Shown here one piece after another: positions 45,115 through 57,625 of a stretch of DNA of 64,000 bases (its first letter is position 1; each line of letters opens with the position of its first letter). The notes beneath the pieces were generated by a model, which worked only from the letters and a program-made list of their open reading frames with translations, was not told the DNA's origin and searched no databases. The stretch comes from Schistosoma mansoni. Lineage: Eukaryota > Platyhelminthes > Trematoda > Strigeidida > Schistosomatidae. Both the position numbers and the translations under genes were made by a program. Where the stretch lies: positions 620,001 through 684,000 of the forward strand of contig NW_017386025.1 in the NCBI RefSeq assembly GCF_000237925.1, in the 5' to 3' direction.

Positions 45115-45415
45115 GATTGTTGAACCGATCAGTGTTAGACAGCCATTCAAAAACTGAAAACACCATTTTGTCCTAACATAGGACTCCTTAGAAGTACCAA
45201 TCTACGATCCCGATCGTGAGACTCGAACTCAGGACCTTCGGTCTCGCCCCTGCACTCTTAACCTCTAGACCACTGAGTCGGCATGCAACGGCGTTATTGT
45301 TTAACTTCAACTAATACGCGACCATCCTCAGTTGTTTTTGGTGTGTAACTACCTCACAACCGATGGGGTTGAACTCCATTGGTCACAGGTTTTCAATAGA
45401 ACTAGAATTTCCTTT
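45115..45415 (-). mobile_element. Hammerhead retroposon, older subfamily, decayed
   Basis: Inverted relative of 41928-42245 with the same leader; ribozyme core CTAAGGA and GACAAAA, inactive. Confidence 0.65.
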
Positions 45416-46182
45416 CAAAGTCAGCCGTTAGTGGGTGCATGATAATTACCAGTATAGAGTCTATTTTATTAGGACTGAGAATATTACTGGATTGTGACAA
45501 ACAGTGGAACAAAAATGAGCATTTCGTCTTATTTAGGACTAGAAAGTTGAATGGAATTAAATCCAAGTTTTGACGTTCACACCAAGCATCTGACTCAGTA
45601 ACTTTCTCTTTCAACACAGAAAGCGTTATCCATTGTATTACTGAAGCCAAATAGTGCATAAATTGTTCACCCAGGTTCGAGATAATTTTAAAAGTTAATA
45701 ATTTTTGATAGTCAATAATTCATTTGACCGCTGTCCTTTGAGATATATACATTTTGAAGGAATAACTACAATCTAAATGTTTTCATTAAAAGAAAAGTCT
45801 ATTTGGTGAATGTTAACGGTGATCTGATACGAATTACATAATCACAAACTATATTTATTTTATCAAGTAATCAAGAACAATCTCAATAAACATACCGAAA
45901 TAGAAAGTTTAACAATAACCAAGATTAATCAATATGCATTATTGCAATATGTCTATGTCCACTCATTAATCTATTCATGATTATACAGATAATGAATAAT
46001 TGACGACATATTTTATTAAAACAATTAATAAGAATTGAATATTGTTAACTATATAAATCAGTTAATATGAACTTTAATTTTTATCAATATGATGTCATAT
46101 GGTTTCGCTATCATAGTTATGAGTTCGTGCAAAAAAATGTTTTGAATCATTATTAGTTTAAAAAAACAATCGTGTTTCAAAT
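45416..46182. other. Non-coding stretch
   Basis: Nothing recognised. The minus-strand frame 45659-45402 has no motif. Confidence 0.4.
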
Positions 46183-46194
46183 AAATTTCTATAA

Positions 46195-46555
46195 TTTTAT
46201 AGTTGAAATCATGAGTCCATCGAAGTTAGACCGCCATGGAAAACATGGAAGCACTGGACGGCCGCTTCGTCCTATCGTGAGACTCCTCAGCAGTGCAAAT
46301 CCACGATCTCGCCTCGTGAGATTCAAACCAAGGACCTATCAGTCTCGCTTACGAGCGCTTAACTTGTAGACCGCTGAGCCGGCCGGCATCCGATGGTATT
46401 AATGTCTAACTTCAACCAATCCACGAAGTTGAGGAGTCCCACAATAGGACGAAACGACCATCTAGTGCTTCCAGGTATTCCATGGTGGTCTAGCTTCAAT
46501 TGACTCATGACTTCAACTATAAAATTACTGAAATCTCCACAAAAGCCCTTTCTGA
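46195..46555. mobile_element. Hammerhead retroposon, paired inverted arms (copy E5)
   Basis: Single insertion with a perfect 12-bp duplication aaatttctataa (46183-46194 and 46556-46567). The left arm (minus) holds tail, hammerhead and complete tRNA-like head. The right arm (plus) starts inside a second hammerhead (TTGAGGAGTCCC) and runs to the full 3' end (ctccacaaaagccctttctg). The left ribozyme has CTGAGGA but A15.1 is G, so it is probably weak. Confidence 0.85.
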
Positions 46556-46567
46556 AAATTTCTATAA

Positions 46568-48239
46568 ATTTGACAAGTGAAAAATTTCATCTGTTTAATT
46601 AATTTCTAAAATAATCCACAATTTTAAGAAGCTTTCACTTTATGTAGCAAAAGTATCTGAACAAGGCAACTATTTATGCTCAATTTTTCGAATTTACAGT
46701 CTTTAGGCAAGATAGTTTATTCGTATAGTTTTCATCGTCATTCTGATAAACATCATCAGTATTAACTTCTGAATGAAATGAGCTATTAGAATTTTTGATA
46801 AGCGATAAACACCTTCGTAAGAGTTCTAATAGTTCATTTAGTTCTGAGGTTCATGCGGAAGATGATGCATGGAAAGACAATAAGGGTTGCACGAATAAAA
46901 TATGCGGCTTATAGAATTTCGAGACAAAATTGTTTAGTAACTTTTTGGTCAACTTAAAATATACTGCCGAATTAACCAAGATCGATGAAACCTTATCAAA
47001 ATCAAAGCCTAAATATTCAATCGACATGTTGAATATCAACTGTTTTATATGTAATTTTAATAATTAAAACATCATTTAGTATTTTAAAGTCTTTAGACTG
47101 CTGAAGTATCACCCACTTATGAATAGATGACTGAAAAAATTGTGAATAAGTTTAAAGAAATAAGAGGTAGTGGGATATCTATGCATATTGATTTTTGGGT
47201 TATGATTGAGGATATGATTCAAGTTAGGATTATATAAGAGTTAGGGTATAGAATTCAGATTCAGGCTTGCAGTTAGGCTCAGGATTACCGATAGAAACAG
47301 GGTGTTTGGTTAAGGTTTGGGATTGGAATTAATATTAGGCTTTAGGGTATGGATTATGTATCTTTACAAATCTTAATTCTGAAATCTAAATTTTGATCCT
47401 CACTTCTGACTTTAACGCGTAGAAACTTATGATCAAGTCAAAATTGTTCATCAATAATTAGTCAAGATTCTCTTCGTAAACTCTCTCAAAATAATCATTC
47501 ACTTTCGCTATTTTCTGAATAACTAAAACGGGTCAAGATTTCAAGGTCTTTCGGTAGTAAACTTTAGGTGTATCGTTATGCTCTGCCTCGTTCAAAAATA
47601 TTAATCATTTCCAATAGTAGTAATATATTCTTGGTTTTAATGCCGGCCACAAAAGTTATGAAACTTCATCAGTAGGAGTCTTTATTAAAATTCTAAGGTA
47701 TTTTTAGAACTAAAATCTCAATTTTTTTCCTAATTACTCTTAATAAACACATTTTGCTACTTGTTATTTAAACCCTTGGAATCACATAAAATTAGATCAG
47801 AGTTATGTATTGAGATGTCCAACTAGTCACTAATTATTAGTCAAGGGGTGCAGACAGTCATAGTTCGTATATCATATATTTCTATTGCATATTATACTTT
47901 TGGTTTTTGTACTTTTTGATTAAACAACATTTGTTCTGTTCATTAACTGAAGTTATTGAGTGCAAGTGTTTTCAGTGATTAAATCAACACCAACATTATA
48001 ACATCTACATAAACTAATATAGAAGTACGTTTCTCTATTATACTACTACGTCTCCATTTGTTCTATGTTCACTAGGTCAAAGGTCAATTAATTTGTCACT
48101 TTCATTCATATATTCATTGCTTAGCTATAATCAATATATTTTTCTCAATGTTCGGTCTGTAGATCTAAATATTTATGAACTTCCAGAAAAGAGTCCCCAT
48201 TGAGTTTGAAGTCCAAAAGTCATATTAAATACCATCAAT
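46568..48239. other. Gene-less AT-rich stretch
   Basis: No exons or known repeats seen; 47200-47360 is loose ttagg-rich text without period. Confidence 0.4.
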
Positions 48240-48247
48240 CAATATTA

Positions 48248-48858
48248 CCTGGGCAGCATCATCGATGAACACGGTGGATCTGATGCAGATGTGAAGACGC
48301 GGATCAGCAAAGCAAGAGCAGCACATTTACAACTGAAGAACATCTGGAACTCAAAACAATTGTCAACCAACACCAAGATCACAATTTTCAATGCAAATGT
48401 CAAGACAGTTCTACTGTATGGGGCGGAGACGTGGAGAGCTACGAAAGCCATCACCCAGAAGATACAAGTATTTATTAGCAGTTGTCTACGCAAGATACTT
48501 CGGATCCGATGGTCAGACACTATCAGCGACAAGCTACTGTGGGAGACAACAAACCAAATTTCGGTGGAGGAAGAAATCAGAAAGAAGCGCTGGAAGTGGA
48601 TAGGACACACTTTGAGGAAGGTACTCAACTTCGTCACAAGACAAGCCCTCACATGGAATCCTGAAGGCCAAAGGAGAAGAGGAGGACCAAAGAACACATT
48701 ACCTCGAGAAATGGAGACAGACATGAGAAGAATGAACAAAAATTGGATAGCCTAGGACAGAGTGGGTTGGAGAATGCTGGCAGGCGGCCTATGCTCCATT
48801 GGGAGTAACAGGCGTAAGTATGTAATTAAGTAAGTAAGTAATCAAGTATGTAAGTAAG
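48248..48858 (+). mobile_element. RTE (SR2-like) retrotransposon, 5'-truncated
   Basis: Flanked by caatatta (48240-48247 and 48859-48866). Open frame to 48755 encodes the post-RT region ([53 protein letters not shown]). It is interrupted by a TAG at 48753-48755, then reads on into the family end. The tail is (TAAG)n. Dead fragment between COLGALT and MOCS2B. Confidence 0.85.
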
Positions 48859-49075
48859 CAATATTATCAGTACTAGTTACATCTATTTCTCTAAACCATA
48901 CATTCATACTTGTTCATTATTGAATACTAACATAAAAGTATAATCTTGATATTGATTTATTGAAATAAGATTAGTTATAATATTTTGATTTTGAATTCAT
49001 AGAAATAATATTTTAATTCGATAAAGAATATTTATTAAAAAATAATTCGTTTACAATAATTTTAAAGATGTTTAC

Positions 49076-52000
49076 TTATTTCTCTTCCTGTAACCAAAAA
49101 CATTCAATATTTCTTTTCCATTTGGATGTACCATCTTCATAAATCTCCTATTTAATTATAACAATAACAACGGAAAGAAAGAGATAATTATATCAGAAGG
49201 GGTTTTTGTGGAGATTTTAAGTAATTTTATAGTTAAATTCATGAGTCAATTGAAGCTAGACCACCATGGAATACCTGGAAGCATTGGATGACCGTTCCGT
49301 CCTATTGTGGGACTCCTTAGCAGTGCGCAGTGAGATAGTAACTCACTGAAGACAATAGTGGACGGTTGCTCGATTTCGTGGATTGGTTGAAGTTAGACAT
49401 TAACAACGTTGGATGCTCGCCGGCTCAGTGGTCTACAGGTTAAGCACTCACGCGCGAGACTGATAGGTCCTTGGTTTGAATCTCACGAGGCGAGGTCGTG
49501 GATGTGCACTGCTGAGAAGTCGCACAATAGGACGGAACGACCATCTAGTGCTTCCATGTTTTCCATGGTGGTCTAGCTTCAATTGACTCATGAATTCAAC
49601 CGTAAAATAATTATATGTTTATTTTATATATTACAGTTCACCTTTTTCCAAATTGGTAATTGTAATTTAATTGATTCGATTAAATATTTCACAGCATCAA
49701 GACTGTCTTTACGATGTGGTGAACTGACAGCTATTGCTACACTGATTTCTCCAACAGGAACAATTCTAAACAAAGTGAATATAAATATGAGAATAGTACA
49801 ACAGTATACTTAAGATAATATAGTGCTTATAATCAGAGTCAGAAAACTCTTATTTAATCAAAGAAATGAAATTCAACCGTTAATATATTGTAGTGAACGA
49901 AAACTTGATGGGGAGAACCAATTTACTGTTCAGTGTAAAATTACAGAGAGCTTTCATAAGACATGAAAACCATACATTAAAAATACATCATTTGCACATT
50001 TTCCGTCAGTTGTCTTTTACGTGCTTCCCGCCTTTGTCAATTCTGTTGTCAATGTAATTACTTTTTGTTTTCCTTTCTGTTTAAATTGAATCTTTTTAAT
50101 AATCCACTGGCATGCATTGCACTTCAAATGATGTCACATACTACTTATATCTGTTAACATAAGTAGCATACACTACAGTATGACATAAGCAGTTTTATTT
50201 CACATATTCACTTCAAAACCATTATATACATATTTTTGAATAATGTCTAACAACGGGATTTAAGTTGAGATTTTCGTCATATTTGGGCCTCGTCGACCGT
50301 ACGTAAGTATATTTCAATGTTAATATTCAGACTGAGATTTAAACCTAGTATTTATCATCTAAAAAATTCTGACGCATTACCCGATGGATTATCGAGTCAA
50401 ATTTACCACAAACTTAACTAAGAAGTTAATCAAGATGAGTTTGAAGTTCTTAGGTGATATACCATTATGAAATATCTATTTTGGTTGGAAAACATATGAC
50501 ATAAGCTACAATAGGACACAAGTGATATGTATAGTAACTGTCTATTACTGTTTCAAAACTATCGTAAGAAAATTTATATAGTAAACAAATGATATGACGT
50601 TAGTAATTACTTAACAACCCACTGGTAAATATTTTTAACTTCTAAAGATTTCAGCCGAGAAACAAACAGTTTGGTAATAATATCTCCTATTGTGAGACTG
50701 ATTGGGTTAGGTATAAACCTCACTTATAGTATTGATTACCTCGAAATTAAAGTTACATCATGATAACGAGTATTTATTATCGAAAAATTCACTTTCATGT
50801 CATCCTAACAACTACTCTTAGCTAATTAACATCAAACAAAGTGGGTTCGTAGGTAAAATCATTCAGTTAAGCTGTTACATTCCAAAATGAACGATTGAAT
50901 TGAAACAATACTAGAGAGTAGATAATGTATGACTGATTACTACTAAGTAATCCATTAGTGTCAATAATGTATGTTCAAGCTCAATAGCATTTACTAGCAT
51001 TTCTATCCTAATATTTGATTCAATTATTTGATCGTAAGCGTAAAACAAGAAAAATTGGTTTTCACATTATTGTGGAAAAGTAATCGTTAAGAAATTATCT
51101 TTACATTATAAGGTTCCATAATTTTATACACGACTGAACCTGAAATAAATCCCACTATTCAGCGGGAGTTCTTAGTCGTTTTGTAAACAATGGATTGAAG
51201 TGGATACTCCCCAGAGTTTTATCTGAGATATAGTTAATTTAATTGTTAACTATGTCTGCATGTATCAACTTAACTACAATAAATCAAACTAAATGGCTAA
51301 AATCCTAGATTAACGTTTTTATTTTTATATATTTATTGCAGTATTATTCATCTACAGTATGTAAAGCAGAAACCGGAAATATTAGTAGCGACTTCATAAA
51401 TTCTGGTTAGCAATAGAATTCAGAACTCGTGTTTCATCGGATTCGGGATTTATTAACCTGATGTAACTATACCCAAGTATTAATATTCAAATCAAGACTC
51501 TAACTCAGTACTTTTCACTTCAAACTGATCAAAATTAAGTCGAAAATATTAAAGATAAAATAACTTTAACTCCTACTAAAAATAATATCAACATCATACA
51601 TCTTGAATAAGTTTGTGGCTATCTGAATTTAGTAGCTCAGCGGATGACGCATTGAGCATTTAACACGAAAGGGATTAAATTTAAGTCTTAGTTTAAACAG
51701 CAGTCTAAGTAAATTTATGTATCATGTAGGAGGATTAACCTGTTTCTGAAAATGATTGTACTAGTTATCATTCATTTTGATAAAATTAAGGGTGATATTT
51801 TATTGAACAGAAAGTATATGTTACTTTTTCATATTGATCAACTGTTTTATAGAGGAGATAAATGACCAAAAACAAGATATATGTAGTACGTACTATACAA
51901 GGTCTAATATTATTCTTTCATGACTGATTCTTTAAACAAAGAACTGTGTATTCAGTATATTTCTTTAAATGAGACCATTTATACCACTAAATAGTTTAAC

Positions 52001-53962
52001 TAAAATCTTATTTGTACTCAAGTTTTGGAATGTTAATTATCAAAGAAATAACAAATATCATAGATAATATGAATTCATTTATTTTGTAGATTCTCCTCAA
52101 CCGTCTACAACTTGAAACCATAGTATCAATTAATAAAACACAATGTACATACTTTTTTTAGAAAGGTCTAGAATAAACTGAGTTAAAATATGGAGATAGA
52201 ATAATATTAAGTGACCATGTTATGGAAGAAATACAATTTTCATAGTTGGAAGCGTGAGTCATTTGAAGCTAGACCACCAAGGAAAACTTTGAAGCACTGG
52301 AAGGCCGTTTCGTCCTATTGTGGGACTCCTCAGCAGTTAGACACAAACACCATCGGATGCCGGCCGACTCAGTGGTCTATAGGTTAAGTGCTTGCGCGCG
52401 AGACTGGTAGATCCTGGGTTCGAATCTCGCGAGGCGAGGTCGTGGATGCGCACTGCTGGGGAGTCCCACAGTAGAACGGAACGATCATTCAGTGCCTCCA
52501 CGTTTCCCTTGGTGGTCTAGCTTCAATTGACTAACGCTTTCAACTATGAAAATACTAAATCTCCACAAAACCCCTTCTGAGAAATACAGTTATTGAAATG
52601 TTCACTTATTTATAAGTTAAATGTATCAATATTCTAGGAAAGGATGGAAACAAAAAAGAAATACATTTTCTTCTTGAAATTATGTAATACAGACTAGTTG
52701 CATCAAGCTCAGAAGTAAAAATTAAGATACTAGAATTGTCACTAAAGTTTATTGTTTTAGGTTTACAAGGAGCTTGGGAGAATCCACAAAATAAATGAAT
52801 TCATGTTATTCTGATACAATAATTGTTTTTTTCTTGATTCAAGTTTAGAAATGAGAAAGGTTGTATGAAATTTGTCAATTATCAGTTGATATCACATCAT
52901 GGTGACTACAGGAAACATAACAGAAAACAAGTTATTTCCTCCATATACCACATTTTGTAATGTGTTTGAAATATTTCATGTATAACATTGTTTGGGGAAG
53001 TATTTGATAACACTAAGTATTACTGTATAGATACAATCTTGTAGGATCTCTAACAACCATTCTCAAGCCAATCGTTCAATGCTCTATCATAGTATAGTTA
53101 AGAGTTTGCCGTTTAGGCATTTGTAATCACAAAACTCTGATATTGGAAGAATGATCAAAATTACGAAAGTCTACTTTGTATTTTTTTTCTGGTTAGCGTT
53201 TTTTAGCGAGTTAGTTTTTTTACGGGGTGGGGTCGCTAACCCCATGCTCAACCCTCCTCTTTTACTCGAGCTTGGGACCGGCAGTAACTCTAGGAGAGCT
53301 ACAGGCGGGGCTACAAGCCAAAGAACACATTATGCCGGGAAAGAGAAGCAGATATGAAAAGGATGAATGTTAACTGGAAAGGATTGCCTAGGACAGGGTT
53401 GGATGGAGAATGCTGGTGGGCGGCCTATGCTCCTCCTCGAGGGGCAGCAGGCGTAAGTAAGTAAGCGACTTTGTAGTTTCACTAGTAAATAAGATACATG
53501 TTATGTATGCGTTGGCCTACTTTCATTACCAAAAGAAACATTAATGCATAATACAGAAAAGAAAAACAAAAGAAATCAAATCACTTCTTACCCATATCTA
53601 TGAAGTACAACTACATCTACTAATGATGGCCATAATTTATAAGAATTTTTAATAATATTATCCATTTCTAAATAAGCCATTTTTAAATAACATTCATATT
53701 CCAAAGCTTGTACAATTCTTTCATTATCATATTTTCTAGTAATACCTAAGATAAAAAAGTATATTTTTCATTGGAATCTTTTCAAATGATAATGATTGAT
53801 TCATTTTTATGTTGATCTCTTACCGAAAAATGTAGAAATGGATCCAATAGAAGAAGAATCATTGATTAAATCAAATACACTGGAATATTCAATTGGTTCA
53901 ATAGATATTTTAATTAAGTATTGAGAATTCTTTACATAAACACAATAGACCGTACTTACCAT
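49076..53962 (-). CDS. MOCS2: Molybdopterin synthase large (catalytic) subunit, MOCS2B/MoaE
   Basis: Adds two sulfurs from the MOCS2A thiocarboxylate to precursor Z (cPMP), giving molybdopterin. Five exons in transcript order: 53960-53962 (ATG only), 53824-53929, 53592-53745, 49642-49765, 49076-49147; introns 30, 78, 3826 and 494 nt, GT-AG, phases consistent, 152 aa. MoaE motifs: [58 protein letters not shown] and [10 protein letters not shown]-x-NIECFW. The start is chosen because the only upstream GT that opens this frame lies directly after an ATG. Polyadenylation signal AATAAA on the minus strand at 49031-49036. Intron 3 holds retroposon E7 and an RTE remnant; intron 4 holds E6. Confidence 0.92.
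49194..49606. mobile_element. Hammerhead retroposon, paired inverted arms (copy E6), MOCS2B intron 4
   Basis: 413 bp, duplication ataattatat (49184-49193 and 49607-49616). Left arm (minus) reaches the full 3' end (cagaaggggtttttgtggag). Right arm (plus) has leader, tRNA-like head, hammerhead and tail. Both ribozymes carry fatal core changes: CTAAGGA on the left, CTGAGAA on the right. Without it the intron would be 71 nt. Confidence 0.88.
49766..52226. other. MOCS2B intron 3, left part
   Basis: AT-rich; no exon or repeat recognised. Confidence 0.5.
52236..52579. mobile_element. Hammerhead retroposon, paired inverted arms (copy E7), MOCS2B intron 3
   Basis: 344 bp, duplication agaaataca (52227-52235 and 52580-52588). 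Left arm (minus, sense to MOCS2B) has an intact CTGAGGA/GAAA core but a mismatch in stem III and a shortened helix I. Right arm (plus) has head, ribozyme with CTGGGGA (dead) and the full 3' end. Confidence 0.87.
53213..53463 (+). mobile_element. RTE (SR2-like) remnant, apparently internally deleted
   Basis: The right part (53315-53463) matches the 3' end of 48248-48858 (caaagaacacatt, gttggatggagaatgctgg, ggcggcctatgctcc, (TAAG)n tail). The left part (53220-53310, GC-richer, 'ggggtcgctaacccc') does not match the adjoining region of that copy. Weak 5-bp duplication agcga. In MOCS2B intron 3. Confidence 0.6.
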
Positions 53963-53997
53963 GGTATGGTTGTTTTTTTTTTTTCTAGGCTTTTTTT

Positions 53998-54299
53998 CTA
54001 ACCTCCACTAATCGGTGGTAAAATAGCAAGTTCTTCAATCTCTTCAATGGATATTTGATTTAAACTTGTATTAATATCTGTATATTTCCAATTTACTGCA
54101 ACTGTTAATGAATCTTTAAGGGGTTCCAATCTGATTAATGAATATTATTTGTATCTATGTACTTGACTAATTGTTCAATAATGATATCTTTCAATGTTTT
54201 GTTAGTACACGATAAAGGAAATTGTATTGTAATTTCTTTGCAGCCAACTAATTCACTAGCTTCTCCAAATAATAGAACTTTCTTATTGCATATAGTCAT
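53998..54299 (-). CDS. MOCS2: Molybdopterin synthase small subunit, MOCS2A/MoaD
   Basis: Ubiquitin-fold sulfur carrier: its C-terminal Gly-Gly is thiocarboxylated by MOCS3 and donates sulfur within the (MOCS2A-MOCS2B)2 complex. Two exons, 54163-54299 and 53998-54130, split by a 32-nt GT-AG intron; 89 aa against 88 in human. Motifs: start MTICNKKVLLFGEASELVG, and end IEELAILPPISGG, the family's terminal signature. Without splicing, the frame would stop 10 codons after the splice site. The stop is 35 nt upstream of the MOCS2B ATG on the same strand, so both subunits are probably made from one primary transcript. Confidence 0.93.
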
Positions 54300-54614
54300 T
54301 CACTCCGCGTTCGCATACACTTACAATAATACAAAGTAGACGATGAACTAACCATATATTTCATTTTACACAAACAGATTGTTCTTAAATCAATTTCAAC
54401 TATGTTTTTATTGATGTTTTGATTGGCGGAGCTGTTGGTTGTCAAATATGTGAATGAATTAACCAAAATAAAAGTTGAATTTATTTGACCAATACCGTTT
54501 AAGATTACTATGATAGATAATTATCTGTATGGTCATGAATGTAATAATTAGTCTGAAGTGAAATAGTTCAGAATAGATTAGAAAGGTTGTAGTTTCTTAA
54601 AAACGTATGCAAAG

Positions 54615-54780
54615 TATAAGCAAAGATGGATGGTAGCTAGCAGTCGGATCCAGAACGCTTGTTCCACCTTATTTTCGACTTGTCAGTTAGATGTACCTGT
54701 ATCCCAGAGTCAATGTTCACTCTGGGACTCGAACCCAGTTCCGTTCGCTCTAAACACCATCGCGTTTGTAAATTGATTTT
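54615..54780 (-). mobile_element. Sm-alpha-like SINE with decayed hammerhead
   Basis: Minus strand: tRNA-like head (box B gggttcgagtccc, 54722-54734), then a ribozyme region with CTGACAA and GGTGGAAC in place of CTGANGA and GGACGAAAC; inactive. Confidence 0.75.
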
Positions 54781-56060
54781 AAACGCATTATTGAGCAGGA
54801 CTATAATTTCTGAAAGAAATAATCAGGTTTCAGAAAGCGAATCCTAAATTTCATCTAGAAATATATTCACTCATTTACCTAAAAAGCATTCTCGCATCAT
54901 AGTTTATCTCAGTTTTTGATGAAAACTATGACTGTAGTTCATAGCATTAGCCACTAACTTTAAACTCTAATTATTATTCCCTACATTAATTCATACTCCT
55001 ATTTCGAACTGAATAACTGACTGTAGTTTCTCAAGGTTACTTCTATATTGCTCTAAGGTTCCTTATAGTTATAGTCTCACCCTTAATGCTATAGATAATT
55101 CGATATTATCGTGATTAGAATAGAATATGACGCTGTAGATACAGTCTGCTAAAACATTTAGTCAGACAATAAAATATGAAATGATTATTTCATGTAAATT
55201 GTTGTCATCTGTCGAAGATTTTTGAGCACTTACTGGAGATCGTGTACTCATTTTAGAAGTATGAACTGGTACACTGTGGAATTTAGAGCACATGACTTTC
55301 AGGGTCAGTGACATATGGTGAAAAACTGTTTTACAATCAGCATTTTCTAAAACTAATTCGTAACCGTAGGAAAGTGATGAGTTACCAGATAAAGTTTTGC
55401 ATACTAATATGATTTATATTAATGGTACAGTTACTGAGAAAATATCATCATAAAACTGTCAAATGAGAAATAGTGAACTCGTAATATCTTCATTGAATGT
55501 AATCGTGGACGTATTCTAGAGGTTTTAACAATTTTACACATTTGAGTTTTTGATTGTGTTTACTAATTAGTTGAGAATTTTCAACACAATTCTCTCAAAG
55601 TTTATTCCTTGTTATGTAGTTTCAAGTTTTGTTTGACTGCATAGTTTTATCTGGAATAAATTCTTACACTAAACTCTGGTGTTTGGTCTTTCTGATTTTA
55701 TGTCGTCAACCATACTTGGTCCACCAATGTAACTGGTTAGAGAAAATGTACAGAATTAGTTAAAAAATATTTAACATTAGGAATGAAATTAAGTTCATGG
55801 AAGCTGCACACTAAAAGTTAGTATATAAAGCTTGTGGATAAAAGAATTAAACTAAGTGATAACATTCTCAGATGGAAGACATTTTTTGGTGTATATTCTA
55901 TGTATCATGCCACTGCTTCAAAGAAATTTCTACTGAAATATAAAATGAAAAGTCACTTAATGTAGTTTAATTTTCACCAATGGTCTAATTATCGACGTGC
56001 TTTCTGTTTTCAAAGTCAGACAAACGTTAGTATTACCGTACTTCTGTGATTCGGGTGGAT
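54781..56060. other. Gene-less AT-rich stretch
   Basis: Nothing recognised. Confidence 0.4.
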
Positions 56061-56061
56061 T

Positions 56062-56308
56062 TGTAGTGACCTACTTTTCATAACGAGAACGCGATCGGTA
56101 TGATGGAAACAATTATTATTATAATCAATTGTACCAGTGATTGTTTTACTGTACTTGTTTGTTTAACTGTGCCAAATAAACTTTTCCTTCCGTTGTCCAT
56201 CTTGTTCGTGCGAACGCTCTGTTCTTTTGCCTGCAATCCTTGGCACGTCTCGGTATTCTTTCGATACCACGAGATCGCCAATAAATACATCTTATCTGGA
56301 CCAATAAC
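56062..56308 (+). repeat. Possible LTR remnant
   Basis: Starts TGTAGTGACC, ends near aataaca, contains two AATAAA and is GC-richer than its surroundings. No partner LTR or target duplication seen; low confidence. Confidence 0.3.
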
Positions 56309-57039
56309 AGCCTTCTAGATCTCGGCCTATCGAGGGATCCAAGTCGTTATCTGGCGTGTAATCTTATTGTAGTGGTGATCATAGACAATCACAACTCGAC
56401 GCCATCTACAGATTTAACGTCAAGTATTGCTTTGAGAAAAGTTAACTCATAAGAAGAGGGTTATGACTGAGATATCCGGTGTTCATACACTATGGACATA
56501 AAGTTGTACACCCGAACCACAGATGGAAGTTCAGCTGATACTGAATTTAACGAACGGACAGACACTATGGATAAGATTTGGAGTGTTGCTTCTGTTGATG
56601 AAGCTGCTCAATCTTATATTGTATTGGACACTTTCTACGTATATATCTAGTGGCTTTTCGAGAACAGAATCGTGTTTCTATGGCTCTTTGTCAGAACTTA
56701 TTTCGTATAATAGTTACCTACAATTAGCAGTATGATATTGTGTACACCTCCAAATCTTGTCATTAATTATTCGCTTTTCTGAAGCTGTAGCTATTCACCA
56801 CTAAAACTCGGCGATAAGCTTATTCTTTACGTATTAGTTATGCCCCGATAAGGATGATGAATGGTAACTTTGGGATCTATTTATGAACCAATTCGATGCA
56901 TATATTTTTTATCGTATAATTGCTAAATAACTAAACTATTCATGTCCCCCTTATTATGAGCCTTATTTTGACTTATGAACTATTGTTATATGATTCACCG
57001 TTCTTGAATTATACCCAGTCTATTAATTACTATCTACCC

Positions 57040-57260
57040 TATTCACAGCCACTTTTGGCTGAATCTTGTACAAATGTTATTTTCTATTTTATGGTACGAC
57101 GTGGCTAGTTTGATTGGTATATAAACTCAGTATGTTTAAAATATAAGGATTAATACCGCAGAGGCTAAGATTGGTGTTCTGGACTTAACTGGCTGGGCTA
57201 GGCAGAAAGCAGGACCGCTAAGTACTCTAGACTGCTCGTACAGGTTTTGTGTGTCATTGG
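57040..57260 (+). repeat. LTR-like dispersed repeat, copy 2
   Basis: Aligns with 44596-44860 (reverse): acagccac-tttggc, atcttgtacaaat, ttattttctattttatgg, tatataaac, ggctaggc. Confidence 0.5.
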
Positions 57261-57481
57261 TCCGATCGATAAATCACTGCTCCCTAATTGGTGGTATTAC
57301 CACGTTATACACTAACAGGACATGCAGGCGGCCACAATTTATAACATTATTCTAGTTTCATTCCGACGAGGTACAATAAATATACAACCTGGAACGTAGT
57401 TTGTTGCCTTAATATATATTTACACCATTTTTAACTCAAAAAACACCAATTTCAAAACAAATAGATATTAGATTCATTTAG

Positions 57482-57625
57482 TATTGTTTGTTTGAATCTT
57501 CCCATCGATGTGTTAGGACTGCAACTGGTCAGTCTCTAATTGACATATGTACATACTGTGCTTATTGCCTCGATATAGCCTTAATTCACAAGCATGGTAA
57601 GCAAAGATGGATAGTGGCTAGCAGT
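57482..57625 (-). repeat. Sm-alpha-like SINE, 3' body fragment
   Basis: Same body as 30005-30140 (gtattgtttgtttgaat...gcaaagatggatagtggctagcag); ribozyme and head missing. Confidence 0.7.

Noticed and set aside
47200-47360. ttagg-rich text resembling telomeric repeats (also 35520-35640)
   Set aside because: No regular period; units differ in length and sequence.
56078-56318. Open frames on both strands as genes
   Set aside because: No motif; the segment looks like an LTR remnant.
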